This document shows, in pieces, positions 6,958 through 13,363 of a stretch of 20,475 nt of DNA. The position numbers were made by a program, and so were the translations under genes. Source of the DNA: CAZZBK01 sp964652155 (GTDB taxonomy: Bacteria; Planctomycetota; Planctomycetia; Pirellulales; PNKZ01). The stretch's first letter is position 1; each line of letters begins with the position of its first letter. The notes beneath the pieces were generated by a model. That model made no database searches, was not told the DNA's origin, and worked only from the letters and a program-made list of their open reading frames with translations. The DNA is taken from NCBI GenBank assembly GCA_964652155.1, contig CAZZBK010000111.1:1-20475 (forward strand). The letters are read 5' to 3'.

Positions 6958-6986
6958 TTGACACGGGCACTCAAAACGCGCAACAT
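6958..6986 (+). promoter_or_regulatory. Candidate rightward early promoter
   Basis: A perfect TTGACA (6958-6963) is followed 17 bases later by CAACAT (6981-6986), a poor -10 box (3 of 6). If it is used, transcription would begin near 6993, which would place the ATG at 6997 almost at the 5' end. The HTH gene would then have a leaderless or very short-leader message, as known for lambda cI. The abutting operator supports a regulatory role. Confidence 0.4.
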
Positions 6987-7242
6987 GCTGATTGCTATGT
7001 GTCAACCGGATAAAGCAACGATCGGTGTACTAGAGCCCGCGCGGACCATCGTTCTTATGGTCGGCGGCCCGAACCGGGCTGCGTCGATCGCAGGCGTGAC
7101 GCCCGAGACCGTCTGGCGCTGGTGCGCGCCGAAGGAAAACGGCGGCAGCGACGGCTTTATCCCACGGAAGCGGCTGGCTAAAATCAAGGATTGGGCCAAG
7201 CAGAACAACGTCGAATTGCCTCAGGTCTACTTGACACTTTAG
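6985..7242 (+). CDS. Cro/YdaS-type helix-turn-helix regulator
   Basis: 85 residues from the ATG at 6985; another ATG at 6997 is possible, and neither has a Shine-Dalgarno. Residues 19-47 (ARTIVLMVGGPNRAASIAGV then TPETVWRWC) form the HTH, with 'GGPNRAASIAGVTPETVWRW' matching the pattern of YdaS/Cro-like phage proteins (GG..A.A..G.....V..W). The GFIPRKRLAKIKDWA helix and a short hydrophobic tail complete a small dimer fold. It is the first gene of the rightward operon, opposite the leftward operon, in Cro position, and is the most likely binder of the palindromes at 6766-6784 and 6928-6957. No CI-type partner is visible. The open frame extends upstream to 6742 but crosses the control region, so that part is discounted. 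Confidence 0.8.
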   Translation: MLIAMCQPDKATIGVLEPARTIVLMVGGPNRAASIAGVTPETVWRWCAPKENGGSDGFIPRKRLAKIKDWAKQNNVELPQVYLTL

Positions 7243-7265
7243 GGCTGAGTTGAATTATCAACGTA

Positions 7266-7409
7266 ATGTGGCGTCCAGCGTGCCGGAGATGCGGAAAAAT
7301 CAATCCGCACGGGCTGTTGCGATTCTTTGCTCGGGGGTGCCACGCCAATGTTTCGCTCGATCCATGCGTTTTTCGAGCGCGCCACGCCAAAAGCCCACAA
7401 TACGGGTGA
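7266..7409 (+). CDS. Possible cysteine-rich mini-protein (47 aa)
   Basis: An ATG at 7266 opens a 47-codon frame: MWRPACRRCGKINPHGLLRF..., with C6-x2-C9, C25-H26, C34 and H40, a spacing that could make a small zinc site. It lies between the HTH gene and the next gene, overlapping the latter by 62 bases in another frame. It has no clear Shine-Dalgarno, so expression is doubtful. The CxxC-rich composition is the only argument for coding. Confidence 0.3.
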   Translation: MWRPACRRCGKINPHGLLRFFARGCHANVSLDPCVFRARHAKSPQYG

Positions 7410-8028
7410 GGCTGCAGCGCGCGCCGCGCGCTTGTCCTCCTACCTGAGGGAGCTTCCCCGCGACGATCTCGGCAATTGGCTCTATCCCGACGATCCGAAC
7501 CAGCCGGCGCCTTGGTGGGACTCACACATCGAGCTTTGTCGTCTCAAGGGATGGTCACCGAAAGTTCCTCGGACGCGAGCCGAATTTGATCGAGCCGTGC
7601 TATTGTGCGCGAATCGTCTGGACGCGGAAGCGCAGGATCAGCGCGTTGCATCGGTTGTTGAACCGATTGCGATCCCGCAGGCCGAGCCTGATCTTGCGAC
7701 AGCCCCACAACCAGCAGTCAACTTTGTCCGACTGAAGCCGGCACTATCGGCCGACGATGCCGCGCGCCGGTTCGTTTTCTGGCTGCGCAACACGAAACAC
7801 GTCGGGCCGTATTCGGATGACGAGCTCGAAGCTCTATACTCCGAGCATGCATCGAGCATCGGCCATTATGAGACGGCATCCAATCGGTTGCGCGGGGCCA
7901 TGCGGAGAATTCCCGGCGTATTGCGCCAGCAACCCAATGGCAGATCAGCCGCGACGGGAAAGCGCGCTCGCCATGTCATCTGGAGCATTCGACCGATCTC
8001 AATGCCAGATTTGAGGATCGCCGCATGA
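7348..8028 (+). CDS. Hypothetical phage early protein (226 aa)
   Basis: The ATG at 7348 has a GGGGG tract ten bases upstream; a TTG at 7327 is the only earlier alternative. Residues 35-65 (LRELPRDDLGNWLYPDDPNQ.., WWDSHIELCRLKGWSPKVPR) precede a Gln/Ala/Pro linker. The C-terminal part (FVFWLRNTKHVGPYSDDELE ALYSEHAS..., ASNRLRGAMRRIPGVLRQ) has a winged-helix-like pattern, and RHVIWSIRPI gives a final strand. It may be a DNA-binding protein of the early operon ahead of replication genes. I cannot name the family. The next gene overlaps its stop as ATGA. Confidence 0.7.
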   Translation: MFRSIHAFFERATPKAHNTGEAAARAARLSSYLRELPRDDLGNWLYPDDPNQPAPWWDSHIELCRLKGWSPKVPRTRAEFDRAVLLCANRLDAEAQDQRVASVVEPIAIPQAEPDLATAPQPAVNFVRLKPALSADDAARRFVFWLRNTKHVGPYSDDELEALYSEHASSIGHYETASNRLRGAMRRIPGVLRQQPNGRSAATGKRARHVIWSIRPISMPDLRIAA

Positions 8029-8207
8029 ACTGGCGCGATCCCACAGGAAACCTATTTTCGGCGCATGTTGAGTTGCGCCGTCAGTTTTCCCGCATGACAC
8101 GTCCGATTGGTCGGTTTCCATCGGTTTCGACCAGAAACCATGCCGCGGCGTTCCTGGCCGTCCGGAAAACCGAGGCTATTTCAGGCCCCGTCCCACGAAA
8201 GCAATAA
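8025..8207 (+). CDS. Small basic hypothetical protein (60 aa)
   Basis: The ATG overlaps the previous stop (ATGA), and its TAA lies at the base of the strong hairpin at 8204-8235, a common layout for the last gene before a terminator. The product MNWRDPTGNLFSAHVELRRQ... is basic and of unknown family. Coupling and the stop/hairpin position support it, but composition alone is not decisive. Confidence 0.5.
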   Translation: MNWRDPTGNLFSAHVELRRQFSRMTRPIGRFPSVSTRNHAAAFLAVRKTEAISGPVPRKQ

Positions 8208-8235
8208 GCCCCGAGCCGGTAAGCTCGGGGCTTAT
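8204..8235 (+). terminator. Strong 13-bp hairpin, terminator- or attenuator-like
   Basis: ATAAGCCCCGAGC (8204-8216), a CGGTAA loop, then GCTCGGGGCTTAT (8223-8235): a perfect 13-bp stem. No T-tract follows, so it is not a textbook intrinsic terminator. A partial terminator or processing/stability element between the first early genes and the replication genes is likely. Confidence 0.55.
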
Positions 8236-8238
8236 GGA

Positions 8239-8260
8239 ATTCTCGCCGGGCAGCGAGAAT
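8239..8260 (+). repeat. Second hairpin directly after the first
   Basis: ATTCTCGC (8239-8246), loop CGGGCA, GCGAGAAT (8253-8260): a perfect 8-bp stem beginning three bases after the previous hairpin. The two together form a tandem RNA structure in the 126-base gap between 8207 and 8334. The rest of that gap (8261-8320) shows no motif I can name. Confidence 0.5.
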
Positions 8261-8333
8261 GTGTGCGTAGCCGACCAAGACCACATGCGTAAACCAACGA
8301 ACGAGACGTTCATCAGCTCACGGGAGCACGACA

Positions 8334-8537
8334 ATGAAAGTAGACGATTTGCATAGCCCGCGCAAGCGGAAAGTTAATAATGCCACAAATGTCGCCGACG
8401 ACGCTTCTGATAAAGAAGCCGGGGCAACGCAAGACATCAGCGCGGTTGACGATTGGGTGCACATTAGCGTTGCATTAACCGCCGTTCTAGCCTCAATTCC
8501 GCAGCCATCGTCGGGAGACAATTCCGATGATGAATGA
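8334..8537 (+). CDS. Acidic hypothetical protein upstream of the helicase (67 aa)
   Basis: ATG with GGGAG seven bases upstream. MKVDDLHSPRKRKVNN... has a basic N-terminal patch, then an acidic, low-complexity stretch (VADDASDKEAGATQDI), a short hydrophobic helix (WVHISVALTAVLASI) and a DNSDDE tail. It overlaps the dnaB start by 11 bases, so the two are co-translated. It could assist helicase loading by position only; no loader motif (Walker A or lambda P-like) is present. Confidence 0.65.
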   Translation: MKVDDLHSPRKRKVNNATNVADDASDKEAGATQDISAVDDWVHISVALTAVLASIPQPSSGDNSDDE

Positions 8538-9969
8538 TGAAACATCCGTCCGGCGTCCGCCTCATAACATTGAGGCAGAGCAAGGAGTGCTGGGCGCGGT
8601 CTTGCTTGATAACCGGCATCTGGAAAAGACTGAGCCTCTTGCCGAGTATCATTTTTTTGATCCCATCCACGCACAAATTTTTTCTGCCATCGCAACGGCA
8701 GTTAGTGGTGGACGGTTGGCATCCCCCGTCACGATGCAGGGGGCATTCGCGAGCCATGAGCCTATTGATCAGAATACAACCGTACCTCAATATCTGGGCC
8801 GTTTAGCGGCAATGGCGGCAGTTCCAAGCAGCCTGCGGGGATATGCGGACATCATCATTGAGTGCGCGGCTCGCCGGTCTTTGATTGTGATCGCCGAGGA
8901 TGTGGCAGCTGCTGCCTATGATATGGGCGGCGAGTTGTCGGCCGATGATCAAATCAAGCATGCTGAATCTCAACTTTGCAAGCTGGCCGAGAGCGGGCAC
9001 TTAACATCGGAACTTGAATTTTCATCAGCAATTAACATGGCCGTCCAGCAAGTCAGCGATGCGCATCAACGCAAGGGACGCTTGGCTGGTCTATCAACAG
9101 GTCTTGTGGACCTGGATGCCAAGCTTGGCGGCATGCAGCCGACAGACTTGATCGTGCTTGCTGGACGTCCCGCCATGGGCAAGACGGCGCTCGCGACGAA
9201 TTTAGCTTATTCCGTGGCCACAAATGCAAATCCAGATACCGGAGAGTTTGGCGGCGGGCACGTTCATTTCTTTTCTCAGGAAATGAGCGCGGCGCAGCTT
9301 GCGTTGCGGATTCTTGCGGAGCGCACTGGCATATCAGGAGATATGATGCGGCGCGGCCAGGTGGAAACCTCAACGCTAGAAACTGTCATCCGATCCGCAC
9401 AACGCATTGGCTCGGCGCCAATTACGATTGATGAAACGGGTGGAATATCTCTTGCCCAGCTAGCGGCGAGAGCTCGGAGGATTAAGCGCCGCAGCGGCAC
9501 GCGCTTGATCGTAATTGATTATCTGCAGTTGATGTCGGGCAACGCAGCAAGAAAATCTGACAATAGAGTCAATGAGATAACTGCCATCACGACAGGTCTC
9601 AAGGCTTTGGCAAAAGAGCTTCGCGTTCCAATTCTTGCGCTATCTCAACTTTCACGCAAGGTTGAAGAAAGGGCGGATAAAAGACCGCAGCTTGCTGATT
9701 TGCGGGAATCTGGATCAATCGAGCAGGATGCTGACGTTGTTTTATTTGTCTATCGCGATGATTATTATCTCAGTCGCGAGGAGCCGTCCGACGATCAATT
9801 GGACGAAAAACTGAAATGGAAAGACCGACTGGATAACGCATCTGGAAAAGCCGAGGTTATCGTGGCGAAGCATCGGCATGGTCCAACGGGTATTGTCCCG
9901 CTCGCCTTTGATGCCAGCTTGACACGATTTGGTAACCTGATGCGGGAGGGTCGCTATGACGCGCGATAG
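8527..9969 (+). CDS. dnaB: Replicative DNA helicase DnaB
   Basis: Encodes 480 residues, full length for the family. N-terminal domain: PPHNIEAEQGVLGAVLLDNR is the hallmark DnaB start, and the helical hairpin/linker reaches about residue 175. RecA-like domain: Walker A GRPAMGKT (213-220), a SQEMSAAQLALRILAERTGI helix, Walker B LIVIDYLQLM (327-336), H3-type sensor region ILALSQLSRKVEERADKRPQ, DLRESGSIEQDADVVLFVYR, and the arginine-finger segment AKHRHGPTG. It would unwind the phage fork as a hexamer in the cytoplasm, working with the initiator encoded immediately downstream. It starts inside the preceding gene and overlaps the next by 14 bases. Its base composition looks more AT-rich than that of the small-gene cassette to the right. 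Confidence 0.95.
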   Translation: MMNDETSVRRPPHNIEAEQGVLGAVLLDNRHLEKTEPLAEYHFFDPIHAQIFSAIATAVSGGRLASPVTMQGAFASHEPIDQNTTVPQYLGRLAAMAAVPSSLRGYADIIIECAARRSLIVIAEDVAAAAYDMGGELSADDQIKHAESQLCKLAESGHLTSELEFSSAINMAVQQVSDAHQRKGRLAGLSTGLVDLDAKLGGMQPTDLIVLAGRPAMGKTALATNLAYSVATNANPDTGEFGGGHVHFFSQEMSAAQLALRILAERTGISGDMMRRGQVETSTLETVIRSAQRIGSAPITIDETGGISLAQLAARARRIKRRSGTRLIVIDYLQLMSGNAARKSDNRVNEITAITTGLKALAKELRVPILALSQLSRKVEERADKRPQLADLRESGSIEQDADVVLFVYRDDYYLSREEPSDDQLDEKLKWKDRLDNASGKAEVIVAKHRHGPTGIVPLAFDASLTRFGNLMREGRYDAR

Positions 9970-11257
9970 GCATAGCATTGGCGCCAATAATGGGCCGCCG
10001 ATGGAAAACGACAGAGATACATACGAAGGCGGAGCCGATGGGTGGGTTGCCGTTGCCCGTGCCATGCGTTTTCATCCTCTCGTCGGATGCGGACAATCAG
10101 TAGCCGCATCGGACCCGTCCCGCGGCGTATGGTCGCGCTATGAGGCATGGCAGGATTTGATCATGGAGTGTCGCTACGAGCCCGGCAAGGTGATGAACGG
10201 CGGCAAGGCGATTGCGTTGCTGCCGGGACAGCTTGTCGGAGCCGTGTCCTACCTTGGTCAAAGATGGAATTGGACACCTAAAACCGTGCGTCTTTTTCTC
10301 GACAGGCTTGAGGACGAGGGCATGATCGAGCCCGGCTACGGGGCCGAAGAAAATGCAGCAAATTCAACGAAATTGAACGGTGCTTCTGAAATTGACGATA
10401 GCAAGGGCAAACAAAAGGACAAACAAGAAGGCAAACACAAGGGCAAACAAGCTAGGGTGCTAACTATCTGTAAATACGACATTTATCAATTGTCGTATAG
10501 ACAACAAGGGCAAACAGAAGGGCAAATAAAAGGGCAAATAAAAGGGCAACAATATAAGGAAGAAACAAATAGTATAAACAAGATAGTATCCCCCCTACCC
10601 CCCACGAACGAGGTTGCCGTCGTTGGCCCGCAAGCGGGCCTGCCGTTGGATGATCCATCGATTGCAAGGGCTGAAAAAGCAGCAGCAACTCGACGCCGCA
10701 ATGCTGATCGCGATGCGGTCGTGGCCGAAGCCCATGAGGTCTACAATCTGGCGGCCAAGCATTGGGGATTTGCCCGATGCGAGGTTTTGAGCGACGAGCG
10801 TCGTCGGCGGCTGGCAAAGCGGGTATTCGACATCGGCGGGATTGAAAATTTCCGAAAAGCTCTGCGATCAATCGGCCGGGATGATTTTCTCATGGGGCGA
10901 GTGCCACCGAAGCCGGGGCAAAAGCCGTTCCTGCTGACAATCGACAGGTTGCTGCAGGCTGACGGCGGCCTTGGGGATGTACTGGCTCGGCTGCTCGAAA
11001 TGAGCGGACAGACGGCAGTCGCAACAAGCCCGAACGGTAAGGCGTGGGGATGGTGGAATCCCAACGTCGAAAAATATCGGACGGGGTTTGACGCGGCGTA
11101 TTGGCGGCGGCGCCTTGATGCGGTGAAGCCGAACGGGACTTGGCCTTGGTGGGACCTTGGGGCGCCTCCAGGACATCCCGAGTGCATCGTTCACCCTGAC
11201 GTTGTGGCGGAGCGTGGGCTTGCTGAAATCTATCGCGGGGAGGTAACTCACGAATGA
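9956..11257 (+). CDS. O-like phage replication initiator (winged helix) carrying internal iterons
   Basis: Encodes 433 residues; start chosen at the ATG with GGGAGGG five bases upstream, inside the dnaB end. Residues 57-126 form a phage primosomal winged helix: GVWSRYEAWQDLIMECRYEP, LLPGQLVGAVSYLGQRWNWT, and PKTVRLFLDRLEDEGMIEPG as recognition helix. The segment RVLTICKYDIYQ (167-178) is the strand that closes this domain in phage initiators. Residues 150-165 and 185-199 are Gly/Lys/Gln repeats that reflect 12-bp DNA repeats. The C-terminal half (RDAVVAEAHEVYNLAAKHWG, FLLTIDRLLQADGG, WWNPNVEKYRTGFDAAYWRR) is a helical/partner-binding region. It probably binds its own gene as origin and recruits the DnaB encoded upstream, as lambda O does with P/DnaB. 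The next gene overlaps its stop (ATGA). Confidence 0.85.
   Translation: MTRDRHSIGANNGPPMENDRDTYEGGADGWVAVARAMRFHPLVGCGQSVAASDPSRGVWSRYEAWQDLIMECRYEPGKVMNGGKAIALLPGQLVGAVSYLGQRWNWTPKTVRLFLDRLEDEGMIEPGYGAEENAANSTKLNGASEIDDSKGKQKDKQEGKHKGKQARVLTICKYDIYQLSYRQQGQTEGQIKGQIKGQQYKEETNSINKIVSPLPPTNEVAVVGPQAGLPLDDPSIARAEKAAATRRRNADRDAVVAEAHEVYNLAAKHWGFARCEVLSDERRRRLAKRVFDIGGIENFRKALRSIGRDDFLMGRVPPKPGQKPFLLTIDRLLQADGGLGDVLARLLEMSGQTAVATSPNGKAWGWWNPNVEKYRTGFDAAYWRRRLDAVKPNGTWPWWDLGAPPGHPECIVHPDVVAERGLAEIYRGEVTHE
10405..10595 (+). other. Putative phage replication origin: two blocks of four 12-bp iterons with AT-rich tract
   Basis: Block one: GGGCAAACAAAA, GGACAAACAAGA, AGGCAAACACAA, GGGCAAACAAGC at 10405, 10417, 10429 and 10441. 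Block two: GGGCAAACAGAA, GGGCAAATAAAA, GGGCAAATAAAA, GGGCAACAATAT at 10508, 10520, 10532 and 10544. Each block has exact 12-base spacing. Between them lies the dyad at 10474-10498. After block two comes an A/T-rich purine-biased tract (about 10548-10590), a candidate unwinding element. The layout (iterons inside the initiator gene, next to an AT-rich stretch) is that of lambdoid origins. The repeats keep the reading frame (four codons each). Confidence 0.75.
10474..10498. repeat. Dyad between the two iteron blocks
   Basis: ATACGACA (10474-10481) and TGTCGTAT (10491-10498) are exact reverse complements with the 9-base AT-rich centre TTTATCAAT. It sits symmetrically between the iteron blocks, within the coding sequence for KYDIYQLSYR. 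It could be a binding or structural element of the origin. Confidence 0.55.
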
Positions 11258-11847
11258 GCATCTGGGATGACGACGAAATCGTAAAGCTGACGTTGGACCT
11301 TTGGAAAAAAGGTCTGAGCGCGCAAAAAATCGCGGACCGGCTTCCGGTGCAAGCCACACGCAATGCGGTCATCGCGAAATTGCATCGGCTTGGCGTTCTC
11401 GGGAAAACAAACACAAGCTCGATCCATGCTGCGCCGAAGCGGGTTTTTGATCCCGCAACTGCAGCTCGGCCGCCACGGCATGTTTTCGGAGATTGGCGCA
11501 AGGGCATCCCGTTTGAGCCGCTGCCCAACGTCGAGGAAGTTTTCATCCCGGTTTCCGAGCGCAAGGGGACGCTTGATCTGGATGATCGGGATTGCAGGTG
11601 GCCGATTGGCGATCCGCTGAAAGCAGATTTTCACTATTGCGCGAAGGGCAAAGTTTCGGGGCTGCCGTACTGCGAGGTTCATGCGCGCAGGGCATTCCAG
11701 CCACCGCAGGCCTTTAATGGGATGCGGATTGCCGGGCCAAATTCAGCCGCTGGCGGGCAAATCGAGCGTGGTGGCGGTCAGGGTAGCCGAGATGTCTTAG
11801 CCGAGGCTCACGGCGCAAATTTGAAGAAACTGGAGGACGTTGAATGA
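11254..11847 (+). CDS. gcrA: GcrA-family cell-cycle transcription regulator homologue
   Basis: Encodes 197 residues (host GcrA is about 170). The N-terminal HTH, residues 3-50 (IWDDDEIVKLTLDLWKKGLS, AQKIADRLPVQATRNAVIAK, LHRLGVLGK), is the diagnostic GcrA DNA-binding domain. The C-terminal sigma-interaction region keeps DRDCRWPIGDP (112-121), FHYC (126-129) and PYCEVHARRAFQP (138-150), with C114/C129/C140/H143 as likely metal ligands. GcrA binds the sigma-70 holoenzyme and stimulates promoters bearing methylated GANTC in alphaproteobacteria. A phage copy could redirect host cell-cycle transcription or activate late phage genes. A 45-residue Gly/Gln-rich C-terminal extension (IAGPNSAAGGQIERGGGQGS) is unusual. 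Start overlaps the initiator stop; the stop overlaps the next start (ATGA). Confidence 0.92.
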   Translation: MSIWDDDEIVKLTLDLWKKGLSAQKIADRLPVQATRNAVIAKLHRLGVLGKTNTSSIHAAPKRVFDPATAARPPRHVFGDWRKGIPFEPLPNVEEVFIPVSERKGTLDLDDRDCRWPIGDPLKADFHYCAKGKVSGLPYCEVHARRAFQPPQAFNGMRIAGPNSAAGGQIERGGGQGSRDVLAEAHGANLKKLEDVE

Positions 11848-12044
11848 GCCGCGCGGACAGGGAAGCAAGAGACGCTGTGATCATTGCCAAGTTGGCGGTT
11901 GGCGCCAAGGCGAAAGATTTAAGCATAGAATTTGGCATTAGCCGAGAAAGAATTTATCAAATTTGGGGACAGATGCATGGTCGGCGGCAATCACTTAGTA
12001 GCGCTGTTGCCGGACAATCATCCGCCAGTCGGCACGAACCATGA
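11844..12044 (+). CDS. Small sigma-region-4-like HTH protein (66 aa)
   Basis: Coupled to the GcrA-like gene by ATGA. Residues 10-45 (DAVIIAKLAVGAKAKDLSIE FGISRERIYQIW) make a clean HTH in which the recognition helix resembles region 4 of sigma-70 (G(I/V)SRERI.QI). It may act as a small DNA-binding regulator beside the GcrA homologue. The last 20 residues are low complexity and overlap the next gene in another frame, so the real functional part may be only the first 46 residues. Confidence 0.65.
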   Translation: MSRADREARDAVIIAKLAVGAKAKDLSIEFGISRERIYQIWGQMHGRRQSLSSAVAGQSSASRHEP

Positions 12045-12153
12045 CGAGGCCCGCTCGGCCATCGGCTATGGCCAATACTATGAGGTGTGGTGCTGTTGGG
12101 ATGCGATCATACGGGCTCGTAAAATCGTTGATGACGTTGTGGCAACCATTTAG
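11977..12153 (+). CDS. Hypothetical protein (58 aa)
   Basis: The ATG at 11977 has GGGGA about eight bases upstream and lies within the end of the previous gene in a different frame (68-base overlap). The product MVGGNHLVALLPDNHPPVGT... IGYGQYYEVWCCWDAIIRAR has a plausible composition with conserved-looking aromatic residues. The family is unknown. An earlier in-frame non-ATG start at 11932 has no support. Confidence 0.55.
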   Translation: MVGGNHLVALLPDNHPPVGTNHDEARSAIGYGQYYEVWCCWDAIIRARKIVDDVVATI

Positions 12154-12165
12154 GGAGCGATAGTG

Positions 12166-12432
12166 ATGATGGCCGAGGATGGTCAACTGTTTCGCGAACA
12201 GAGACTCGCGGCACTTGAGCGCTACTGCGCTCAATGGGGCGTAGACAACGAAGCCGCATCGGCATGGCATTCCATCGTCATCGAGCCGATTGTCGAGTCA
12301 CTTGCGGGCGAGAAATACCGCGAGCACGGTGGAGTAAGGTATCTGATCGAGATGGCAGCGCTGCGCGGCTATGTGCAGGGTCGTGACGACGCCTCGCGAG
12401 ATGCGCGATTAGACGCACTGCGTAAATCATAG
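12166..12432 (+). CDS. Hypothetical helical protein (88 aa)
   Basis: ATG with GGGAG eight bases upstream in the recurrent GGGAGCGATA junction; the GTG at 12163 is an alternative in the same frame. The sequence is helical with several Trp/Tyr (RLAALERYCAQWGVDNEAAS AWHSIVIEPIVESL, VRYLIEMAALRGYVQGRDDA). It is the first of the cassette of tiny genes that runs to 15826, each with its own strong ribosome site. Family and function are unknown. Confidence 0.7.
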   Translation: MMAEDGQLFREQRLAALERYCAQWGVDNEAASAWHSIVIEPIVESLAGEKYREHGGVRYLIEMAALRGYVQGRDDASRDARLDALRKS

Positions 12433-12443
12433 GAGCTGCAGCC

Positions 12444-12662
12444 ATGTCCGCCGACATTCTCGATGCCCGCCACCTTGTGGCAACGGCCGCCGGCAACATC
12501 GCGGCATGCTCCGCCCAGGTCGCTCGCGCGCTGGCGTGGCAACGCGGACAGGAGGTCTCGGTAATCAACGACCTTGAGACCACGATCAAGGCCGTTGAGA
12601 TCGCGCATCGTCAACTGATCGACGCTGTGGCCGAGTTGCGGATTGCAACGAGGCAATCATAG
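12444..12662 (+). CDS. Hypothetical helical protein (72 aa)
   Basis: ATG with AGGAG about nine bases upstream (junction ATCATAGGAG). MSADILDARHLVATAAGNIA is followed by an amphipathic helix and VINDLETTIKAVEIAHRQLI DAVAELRIATRQS. It is all-helical, without Cys motifs or membrane span, so a small two-helix bundle is likely. It ends in RQS, and its stop junction GCAATCATAGGAGGC is shared exactly with the gene ending at 15503. Function unknown. Confidence 0.7.
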   Translation: MSADILDARHLVATAAGNIAACSAQVARALAWQRGQEVSVINDLETTIKAVEIAHRQLIDAVAELRIATRQS

Positions 12663-12674
12663 GAGGCTTGAACA

Positions 12675-12860
12675 ATGAACGTGTGGGTATTGATTATTGG
12701 GTTGTACCTGACGGGGGATCGCGGCGGCGTGTCCGTCACATCGGTCGAGTTTGCGACCAAGGATGCGTGCGAGGCGGCGGGTAAGGCGATGGCGGCCGAG
12801 TGGGGTCGCGGTGGTCTATCCCTACGAGACCAGAGCCGCTGGATTTGCGCGAAGAAATGA
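12675..12860 (+). CDS. Small protein with hydrophobic N-terminus (61 aa)
   Basis: ATG with AGGAGG eight bases upstream. The N-terminal MNVWVLIIGLYLTGDRGG is hydrophobic for about 12 residues, and a compact domain follows with two cysteines (C32 and C58: SVEFATKDACEAAGKAMAAE, SRWICAKK). The pattern of a hydrophobic start plus 'ATKDACEAAG' resembles small exported or membrane-associated phage proteins, where the cysteines may pair in the periplasm. The family cannot be named with certainty. Confidence 0.7.
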   Translation: MNVWVLIIGLYLTGDRGGVSVTSVEFATKDACEAAGKAMAAEWGRGGLSLRDQSRWICAKK

Positions 12861-12879
12861 CAACCGAGGTGACCTGCCG

Positions 12880-13026
12880 ATGCTGTGGATGACCCGCTAC
12901 CACGTCGCGCGTCTACTAATCTGGGCCGGTCTGCTGGCTCTGCCACCGGGCGCGTACCGGGACGAGCTGACCCGGCGCATCTACGATCTTAAAAACGAGG
13001 CCGTGCGCAAGTTTGCGCGCCACTGA
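12880..13026 (+). CDS. Small basic hypothetical protein (48 aa)
   Basis: ATG at 12880 with GAGGT nine bases upstream, 19 bases after the previous stop. MLWMTRYHVARLLIWAGLLA LPPGAYRDELTRRIYDLKNE contains one short hydrophobic helix (residues 10-22) and a charged helical tail. It could be a membrane-peripheral peptide. A longer frame from 12751 is in the wrong register with the upstream gene and is rejected. Confidence 0.6.
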   Translation: MLWMTRYHVARLLIWAGLLALPPGAYRDELTRRIYDLKNEAVRKFARH

Positions 13027-13038
13027 GGGAGCGATAAA

Positions 13039-13347
13039 ATGGAAGCTAAGTCACTGCACAATACCGACGCCAACGGCACGAAGAAAAACGTCAGTGACGT
13101 GGTATTCTTCGGCGACGGCGACTTGTTTGTTCTCATGGCCAAAGCATCGAGCGAAAGTCAGGGCTGGATGAAGTCAACGAAGGCGTGCGAGCTACCCGGC
13201 GGTTGTCTCGTTCAGGTGACGACGCAGCAGCGCAACCCGGACGGATCATATGCTGTGGCCGAGGCGCTGACATACGTCCCCGGCGTCTCGATCACCACCA
13301 TCCATGAAGATGATGGCACGATGCGCCGCATCTTCGACGGCATGTAA
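13039..13347 (+). CDS. Hypothetical beta-rich protein (102 aa)
   Basis: ATG with GGGAG seven bases upstream (GGGAGCGATAAA-ATG). MEAKSLHNTDANGTKKNVSD VVFFGDGDLFVLMAKASSES, QGWMKSTKACELPGGCLVQV, VAEALTYVPGVSITTIHEDD. The alternating hydrophobic pattern suggests a small beta barrel or sandwich. I recall similar small phage proteins of this type but no named function. Coding is well supported by composition and ribosome site. Confidence 0.75.
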   Translation: MEAKSLHNTDANGTKKNVSDVVFFGDGDLFVLMAKASSESQGWMKSTKACELPGGCLVQVTTQQRNPDGSYAVAEALTYVPGVSITTIHEDDGTMRRIFDGM

Positions 13348-13363
13348 TCAGGGGAGCCGCAGC

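Noticed and set aside
6742..6984. Upstream extension of the HTH frame by 81 codons
   Set aside because: Crosses both candidate operators and the TTGACA box; no start site; sequence shows no homology pattern before residue MLIAMCQ.
10405..10555. CRISPR-like array
   Set aside because: Repeats are 12 bp, directly tandem within each block, without unique spacers, and in frame inside a gene; they fit iterons.
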